DNA of 23,134 bases from a virus, in IMG/VR virus record IMGVR_UViG_3300006868_000119, positions 1-23,134 of that record; one strand, written 5' to 3'. Shown here one piece after another: positions 6,236 to 11,223 of this stretch. Every line of letters begins with the position of its first letter. The stretch's first letter is position 1. The notes beneath the pieces were generated by a model that was not told where the DNA came from, did no database searches, and saw only the letters and a list, made by a program, of their open reading frames with translations. The position numbers and the translations under genes are program-made.

Positions 6236-7060
6236 ATGTCAAGAGCAACGCTGGTTGATCTGCCTCCAGAGCCGGAGGGAACAGACCCCGTTGATAACGA
6301 AGCAGCAGAGATTTTGCAGCCTGAAGAAGATACGGCAATGCCGGAGTCTGAAGAAGGATTTGCAGAGCAACCTCAAGAATCCGTTATTCCAGAGAAGTAC
6401 AGAAACAAGTCTTTGGAAGAAGTTGTGCAGATGCACCAGGAAGCCGAAAAGCTACTGGGGCGTCAGTCATCTGAGGTCGGAGAGCTTCGTAAGGTTGTAG
6501 ACGACTACATTGCTAGTCAGACGCAGCCCTCAGCACCTCAGCAAAATGTTGAGCCTGAAGACGAGTTAGATTTTTTTACAGATCCTCAAGCTACGGTAAA
6601 CCGTGCTATTGAGAATCACCCAAGTGTAAGAGAGGCGGCACAGTATTCTGTCCAGTACAGGCAGCAAGCAGCTTTAGCTGAGCTAGAGCGAAAGCACCCT
6701 GACATGAAAGAGATTTTGAGCGATCAAAATTTTGCTTCATGGGTAGAAGAGTCGCCAATCAGGAAAAGGTTATTTGTAGAAGCTGACAAAGAGTTTAGCG
6801 TTGAAGCGGCTGATGAGTTGTTTTCCTTGTGGAAAGGGCTTAGAGGCGCAGCACAGCAAACTGCCGCCGCAGACAAGCAGTCTCGGAAGCAGCAAATCAA
6901 GGCAGCAAATACAGGTAGCGCACAGGGTAGTTCAGAGAGATCAACCAAGAAAATTTATCGTCGGGCCGACTTAATTAAACTAATGAAAGACCAGCCTGAC
7001 CGCTATCAAGCGTTATCTGAAGAGATTTTAAAAGCGTATGCGGAGCGGCGGGTCAGATAG
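6236..7060 (+). CDS. capsid scaffold protein
   Basis: A 274-aa acidic, Gln/Glu-rich protein directly upstream of the coat gene. Its N-terminal 50 residues are acidic and Pro-rich. A PEKYRNKSLEEVVQMH segment follows at about 51-66, then a coiled coil. The C-terminal basic helix (KIYRRADLIKLMKDQPDRYQ, then EEILKAYAERRVR) is typical of the coat-binding end of podovirus scaffolds. It should template procapsid assembly with the coat protein and then leave. Start ATG 6236. Confidence 0.87.
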   Translation: MSRATLVDLPPEPEGTDPVDNEAAEILQPEEDTAMPESEEGFAEQPQESVIPEKYRNKSLEEVVQMHQEAEKLLGRQSSEVGELRKVVDDYIASQTQPSAPQQNVEPEDELDFFTDPQATVNRAIENHPSVREAAQYSVQYRQQAALAELERKHPDMKEILSDQNFASWVEESPIRKRLFVEADKEFSVEAADELFSLWKGLRGAAQQTAAADKQSRKQQIKAANTGSAQGSSERSTKKIYRRADLIKLMKDQPDRYQALSEEILKAYAERRVR

Positions 7061-7074
7061 GAGAGTGATCCACA

Positions 7075-8055
7075 ATGGCTACGGCTACTTATCCAGGTGC
7101 GGCTGGTAATACCGCAAAAACAGAAGCGGCCACTTTTATTCCCGAAATTTGGTCGGACGAGATTATTGCTACCTACGAGAAGACTCTCAAGGTTGCGCCT
7201 CTCGTAAAGAAAATTTCCATGACTGGAAAGAAAGGCGACAAGATCCATATTCCCAAGCCCGTTCGTGGCGCGGCGAATGCCAAGGCTGCTGACACGGCAG
7301 TAACGATCATTGCCAACACTGAAGGCGAACTGACGATTGACATTGATCGTCATTTTGAATACTCGCGTCTGATCGAAGACATCGTAGAAGTACAGGCTCT
7401 TTCAAGTCTGCGTCGGTTCTACACTGAAGATGCTGGCTATGCTCTGGCAACTCAGATTGACACTGACCTGCACTCTACGGGTACAGGCTTTGGTAACGGT
7501 GGTGCGGTTGTTTACGCTGACGCTGTTGCAGAGACTGACTACGTTCACACGGGTTGTTTCTTCAATGATGCTGGCACGACGACTGCTTACGCAGTCGACA
7601 CTGTTGCATCTACTGACGTATTCACTGATGCGTTCTTCCGTGACATGATTCAGAAGATGGACGATAACGATGTGCCGATGGAAAATCGTCACCTGATTAT
7701 CCCGCCTTCTGCCAGAAACACTGTAATGGGCATTGACCGTTACGTGTCTTCTGACTTCGTGTCAGGCCAGGCTGTCCAGTCAGGTCTTATCGGCAACCTG
7801 TACGGTGTAGACATCTACGTGTCTTCTAACTGTGCTCAGATCGAAGCTGCTGCTGATAACGCAGGTGGTAGTGTAGACGTTCGCGCTGCAATGTTCTTCC
7901 ACATGGAAGCCATTGTCCTTGCAGAGCAGATGTCTGTTCGGTCACAAACCCAGTACAAGCAGGAATACCTGTCTAACCTGTACACGGCTGATTGCCTGTA
8001 TGGCGTTCAGGTTTATCGTCCTGAAGCTGGTTTCGTTCTCGCACTCGCTGAGTAA
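7075..8055 (+). CDS. major capsid protein
   Basis: A 326-aa HK97-fold-type coat protein. Evidence: length, position behind the scaffold, strong ribosome binding site (AGGAGAG before ATG 7075), an intrinsic terminator right after the stop, and family-like segments: IPEIWSDEIIATYEKTL near the N-terminus, then IHIPKPVRGAAN, LTIDIDRHFEYSRLIEDIVE and a C-terminal YLSNLYTADCLYGVQVYRPE. C-preferred third positions (GAC, TAC, CTG) are frequent, as expected for a highly expressed gene. No protease or N-terminal delta domain is evident. Confidence 0.93.
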   Translation: MATATYPGAAGNTAKTEAATFIPEIWSDEIIATYEKTLKVAPLVKKISMTGKKGDKIHIPKPVRGAANAKAADTAVTIIANTEGELTIDIDRHFEYSRLIEDIVEVQALSSLRRFYTEDAGYALATQIDTDLHSTGTGFGNGGAVVYADAVAETDYVHTGCFFNDAGTTTAYAVDTVASTDVFTDAFFRDMIQKMDDNDVPMENRHLIIPPSARNTVMGIDRYVSSDFVSGQAVQSGLIGNLYGVDIYVSSNCAQIEAAADNAGGSVDVRAAMFFHMEAIVLAEQMSVRSQTQYKQEYLSNLYTADCLYGVQVYRPEAGFVLALAE

Positions 8056-8064
8056 CGAACTTGG

Positions 8065-8097
8065 AGGGGGTCTTTATGGCCCCCTTTGCTTTAAATC
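8065..8097 (+). terminator. intrinsic terminator after coat gene
   Basis: Ten bases after the coat stop codon, AGGGGGTC (8065-8072), loop TTTAT and GGCCCCCT (8078-8085) form an 8-bp GC-rich stem with one G-T pair. It is followed by TTGCTTTAAATC, a broken U tract. This would boost coat mRNA stability and limit read-through to the fibre genes. Confidence 0.85.
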
Positions 8098-8117
8098 TTT
8101 CTCGACGGTAAGCATTT

Positions 8118-8633
8118 ATGGCTATTAAGCTAAAGACAGGCTCAGGCGCCCCTCTACCGACCGATCTTATTGAAGGCGAACCAGCCTTAGACCTCACGAA
8201 TAAAAGGCTTTACAGCGAGACTGGTGGCGTTGTTTTTGAGGTTGGCACGAACCCGTCTGAACTTACCCTAGCGGGTACTCTGGTTACTGCAACTGGCACA
8301 GAGCTAAACATCCTGGATGGCATTACAGCCTTTTTGGATGACGACAGCATGGCAGCTAATAGCGCAACGGCGCTTGCCAGCCAGCAATCTATCAAACAAT
8401 ACGTTGACGTACAGGTTGGTGCCGCACCTAGCGGAACTGCAAGCTACGCAAACTTTGAAGTTACTTTAAGTCTAACAATCCCCAGCGGGACAACAGCGGC
8501 AAGACCGTCTACCCCTTCTTCTGGGAACATCCGATACAACACTTCGCTAACCGCTTTTGAAGGATACGACGGCTCAGATTGGAAGCCGTTTGGCGCAACA
8601 GCGGCTAAACTACACTTTTTAGGAGGCATGTAA
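8118..8633 (+). CDS. fibre-like structural protein (head or tail fibre)
   Basis: A 171-aa Ser/Thr/Gly-rich beta protein. The N-terminus (MAIKLKTGSGAPLPTDLIEG, then EPALDLTNKRLYSE) matches the attachment motif found at the start of many phage head or tail fibres. The middle has the fibre hallmark ATGTELNILDGIT, and the end has RYNTSLTAFEGYDGSDWKPF, a pattern common in fibre tips. Starts at ATG 8118 after the terminator. The stop overlaps the next gene by one base. It is short for a whole receptor-binding fibre and may act together with the glycine-rich protein two genes on. Confidence 0.7.
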   Translation: MAIKLKTGSGAPLPTDLIEGEPALDLTNKRLYSETGGVVFEVGTNPSELTLAGTLVTATGTELNILDGITAFLDDDSMAANSATALASQQSIKQYVDVQVGAAPSGTASYANFEVTLSLTIPSGTTAARPSTPSSGNIRYNTSLTAFEGYDGSDWKPFGATAAKLHFLGGM

Positions 8634-8941
8634 TGGCCGCAAAGAACGGGCGAGTTAATCTAACTGCCGCAACTGCTGCTGACGTCGTTCAGGCAGGCGC
8701 AAGCGGTGGAACCTTTAACGTGGAGATTCTGAACGCATCTGGCTCTACCGCGATTGTTCAGTTGGGCATTAGCGCAACTACAGCAACATTCGAGGCTGCT
8801 GGCAAGCTGATTGAGTCTTTGTCTCTTGCAGACAATGAGACTGCCAGCTTTAAGCAAATCGTTCTGGAAGCCAACGAATACATCGTGGGTGAATCAGACA
8901 CGACCAATGTCAACATGGTAGCAATGGGGTTTGACGAATAA
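8633..8941 (+). CDS. 102-aa beta-rich structural protein
   Basis: Start and stop each share one base with the neighbours (TAATG at both ends). The product is Ala/Thr/Val-rich with alternating hydrophobics and no signal, Cys or membrane segment. Segments such as FNVEILNASGSTAIVQLG and QIVLEANEYIVGESD read as beta strands. Sandwiched between a fibre-like and an adhesin-like gene, it is probably a virion accessory or capsid decoration protein; this is inferred from context only. Confidence 0.65.
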   Translation: MAAKNGRVNLTAATAADVVQAGASGGTFNVEILNASGSTAIVQLGISATTATFEAAGKLIESLSLADNETASFKQIVLEANEYIVGESDTTNVNMVAMGFDE

Positions 8942-10011
8942 TGGCGCTGATTAAAGAACAAAGAAACCCCAAAGGGGCTTTCATTCAGGAAATGGTGTTT
9001 ACATTAAGCACCACATTTACACCGGCGATGGATTGTTACGCTAGGATATTTGTTCTTGGCGGCGGAGGTAGTGGCGCGGCATCTTTGACACCGGTAGTCA
9101 CGTCATCTTCGTGTGCTACTGGAGGTGGCGCTGGCGCTTTTTGCTGCAGCGAGGTTCGTCTGTCGGCATCTACAGCTTATACCGTTACTGTAGGGGCTGG
9201 AGGCGCGGCAGTAACAGAAAACATTGAGGGCGTTGAGGCGGGAATCGCAGGTGGCAACAGCGTTTTCTCGGGAACCGGAATAACCACAATAACGGCGAAC
9301 GGTGGAGCTGGTGGAACAGCCGCTATTAACGCCGGTGCAACGAATCTGACGGGAGCTGCTGGCGGAACAGGCTCCGGGGGGAACAAATTTAATCTTACCG
9401 GCGGTGCGGCGGGAGATGCTGACGCAGTAGACTCAACAAGCAGAACTTTATCGGCATCTGGTGGCGGTGCTCCTGCCATATTTGGCGAAGGGTATCGTGG
9501 AGGGCATGCGAATACAACGAACACAGGGAGTCAACGGTTCTGTGCTTCGGGTGGTGCAGGTATTGGAGGTCGAGGTGGCGATGCTACACTGTCATCCTCT
9601 GCGGGTGACTGTGTTAGTCAGGCGGGGGGCACCGGAGGGCCAGGGAAAGACATAACCGATGCGGTAACTACCTGGTCAAATTCCAATGAAAGCGGTGTAA
9701 CCTATGCGGTATCAACAACTGATTATCAGCACGACAGCATTTTTAGTGGATTGAAAGTTGCTGCTCCCACAACAGAAGCTGCCGGCGGGCGTTTTGGGTG
9801 CGGCTCGTGCGGGGGCAGAGGCAGTGTATCAACTGCCGGATGGTTCGGTGGCGGCGGTGGCTCCATGTCGGATGGTATTGGCCCCAATGCTGGCCGTGGG
9901 GGGTATGGCGGCGGTGGTGGTGGGGCTATACGCCCAGCCGGGTCTGGGACTGCTGCGTCTGGCGCTGGCGGTGGTGGATTAGTTGTCATCCAAATATTGG
10001 AGTATCTGTAA
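8941..10011 (+). CDS. glycine-rich tail adhesin-like protein
   Basis: A 356-aa protein. A beta-type N-terminus (MALIKEQRNPKGAFIQEMVF) leads into repeated Gly-rich blocks: VLGGGGSGAAS, a TVGAGGAAV block, FGCGSCGGRGS and a C-terminal GGYGGGGGGAI to GGGGLVVIQIL. Poly-Gly blocks of this kind form packed polyglycine-II helices in phage adhesins such as the S16 gp38 type; the ending in a short hydrophobic strand is common in glycine-rich phage proteins. Receptor contact at the tail or head fibre tip is likely but inferred. Several Cys, including a CxxC (CGSC), are unusual for such a protein. Confidence 0.72.
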   Translation: MALIKEQRNPKGAFIQEMVFTLSTTFTPAMDCYARIFVLGGGGSGAASLTPVVTSSSCATGGGAGAFCCSEVRLSASTAYTVTVGAGGAAVTENIEGVEAGIAGGNSVFSGTGITTITANGGAGGTAAINAGATNLTGAAGGTGSGGNKFNLTGGAAGDADAVDSTSRTLSASGGGAPAIFGEGYRGGHANTTNTGSQRFCASGGAGIGGRGGDATLSSSAGDCVSQAGGTGGPGKDITDAVTTWSNSNESGVTYAVSTTDYQHDSIFSGLKVAAPTTEAAGGRFGCGSCGGRGSVSTAGWFGGGGGSMSDGIGPNAGRGGYGGGGGGAIRPAGSGTAASGAGGGGLVVIQILEYL

Positions 10012-10379
10012 TGTCGACTTACAAACTTTTTTTTAATGGTGAACACGTCAATACAGTAATTGCTGAAACTGATTTTATTGAAAGCAACTATCCAGACCAT
10101 ACCTACGTAGAGGTGCCGCCGTCGCAGGAAAAATCCCATCTTGAGGAGTTTTCCCCGAAAGAGCTGTACGACTCTTTTACAACAGACGAAGCATTGCTTG
10201 CATTAATGAGCAGCAACCCCGCAGTAGTTGCTCAAGCACAACTTCTAACTGTAAACAGAGGCGTTACAGTTTCTTTTAATGACGCAGGGTATCAATCAGC
10301 TATTGACCTGTTAGAGACAGAAAGTGTGTTGACCGCTGATAGGGCGGCTGAGTATCGCCAGGGTATTCCTCTTGATTAG
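10011..10379 (+). CDS. 122-aa protein of unknown function, fibre-associated
   Basis: Starts at ATG 10011, one base overlapping the adhesin stop. The longer frame upstream (from 9798) is only a shadow of the Gly-rich gene. The N-terminal 35 residues are beta-like (MSTYKLFFNGEHVNTVIAET). The C-terminal two thirds are helical, with ALLALMSSNPAVVAQAQLL and a YQSAIDLLETESVLTADRAA segment. Position after an adhesin suggests a fibre chaperone or small tail part, but no family is recognised. Confidence 0.65.
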   Translation: MSTYKLFFNGEHVNTVIAETDFIESNYPDHTYVEVPPSQEKSHLEEFSPKELYDSFTTDEALLALMSSNPAVVAQAQLLTVNRGVTVSFNDAGYQSAIDLLETESVLTADRAAEYRQGIPLD

Positions 10380-10560
10380 GATTCTGGCTTTTGTTCTTTT
10401 GCTCTCTGGCTGCGGGACTATGAAGCCCGTTGAGATGTGTCTTAAAACCGGAGTCTTAGCAAGCGTGATTACTTTAGACGTTTGTGGGACTGTAGGTGAC
10501 GGGAAGTTTGATCCAGAGCTTGCTGTTGCTTCTGTAGAGGAAGCTGATGAAAGTCCGTGA
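10372..10560 (+). CDS. small lipoprotein, candidate outer-membrane spanin
   Basis: A 62-aa protein from TTG 10372, overlapping the previous gene by 8 bases with AGGG upstream. The N-terminus MIRILAFVLLLSGCG is a lipoprotein signal with lipobox LLSG-C14, so processing would leave a 49-aa lipoprotein. Two further Cys (residues 23 and 38) and an acidic tail follow. Position near a holin candidate suggests an o-spanin or other lysis or exclusion lipoprotein, but it lacks the Pro-rich body typical of Rz1. A Gram-negative host is implied if it is a spanin. Confidence 0.6.
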   Translation: MIRILAFVLLLSGCGTMKPVEMCLKTGVLASVITLDVCGTVGDGKFDPELAVASVEEADESP

Positions 10561-10990
10561 GGGATTTAAATACGTCCTCGATGAGGACGTAACCTTTCCT
10601 GTCCCTCAGTGGTTTCCTCGCAAGTTTAACCTGCTGTACGAGGACGCCAGAATGAAAGTAACCAGCGAGGCACTTACCCTCAAGCAAGGGTTTGCCTGGA
10701 ACGGCGCTAACGCTTTCCCTGACAGAGACTGGATTATGGTGCCTTCTGCGATTCACGATGCAATGTTGTGGTGGCGACACTACTACTGGATGGAAAACGA
10801 GCACGAGGGTCTTAAAGACAGAGAGCTGAAGAAGTGTATTGATAAGTGGTTTGCAGAAGAGTGCAGATCCCGTGTTCCGGTTTGGCGAAAGCTGACACCG
10901 GACTTTTTGTTTTTTGGTGTTAATGTTTTATCACGTTTGTCTCCTGGCCCTGACCAAGCAGAACGGCACAGGGTAAAGGAGTATTTCTAA
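10547..10990 (+). CDS. DUF1353-like protein
   Basis: A 147-aa protein, ATG 10547, overlapping the lipoprotein gene by 14 bases. The core LKQGFAWNGANAFPDRDWIM with AIHDAMLWW (about residues 44-75) follows the DUF1353 pattern: GF-x-W-(D/N)-GA and then a PxxxHD motif. The C-terminal half is helical with W and R clusters. DUF1353 proteins are frequent in phage lysis or tail regions, but their function is unknown. No signal peptide or membrane helix. Confidence 0.68.
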   Translation: MKVREGFKYVLDEDVTFPVPQWFPRKFNLLYEDARMKVTSEALTLKQGFAWNGANAFPDRDWIMVPSAIHDAMLWWRHYYWMENEHEGLKDRELKKCIDKWFAEECRSRVPVWRKLTPDFLFFGVNVLSRLSPGPDQAERHRVKEYF

Positions 10991-10992
10991 CA

Positions 10993-11220
10993 ATGAGCGA
11001 AGTAAAGGATAAGGCTTTGGACGTTGCAATAGCGGCATTAGATCGTATTGCAGAACACGAGAAGGAGTGCGGAGAGCGATGGGCTGAAGCTACTGTTGAA
11101 CTGAGAGAGCTGCGTAATGCAGCTAATAAGCATTCTGCGCGCTGGGAAAAACTAGCCTGGTTGGTTGTCGGCTCGTCCTTTACTGTGTTCGTTACCATTA
11201 TTACTACGGTGGTCTTGTAG
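10993..11220 (+). CDS. holin-like protein with one C-terminal membrane helix
   Basis: A 75-aa protein with a charged amphipathic helix (residues 3-50, heptad-like, Cys26) and a single hydrophobic segment at the very end (LAWLVVGSSFTVFVTIITTV, about 54-73). This is the layout of XhlA-like holins and holin accessory proteins: cytoplasmic coiled coil and tail anchor. It would open the inner membrane for the M15 endolysin or time lysis. Its small size, the neighbouring lipoprotein and the DUF1353-like gene support a lysis role, but a tail-anchored virion or membrane protein is possible. Confidence 0.65.
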   Translation: MSEVKDKALDVAIAALDRIAEHEKECGERWAEATVELRELRNAANKHSARWEKLAWLVVGSSFTVFVTIITTVVL

Positions 11221-11223
11221 CTG

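Noticed and set aside
9798-10010. N-terminal extension of the 122-aa gene
   Set aside because: The extension reads the Gly-rich adhesin codons in another frame, giving Trp/Arg low-complexity sequence; the TAATG overlap at 10009-10013 gives the natural start.
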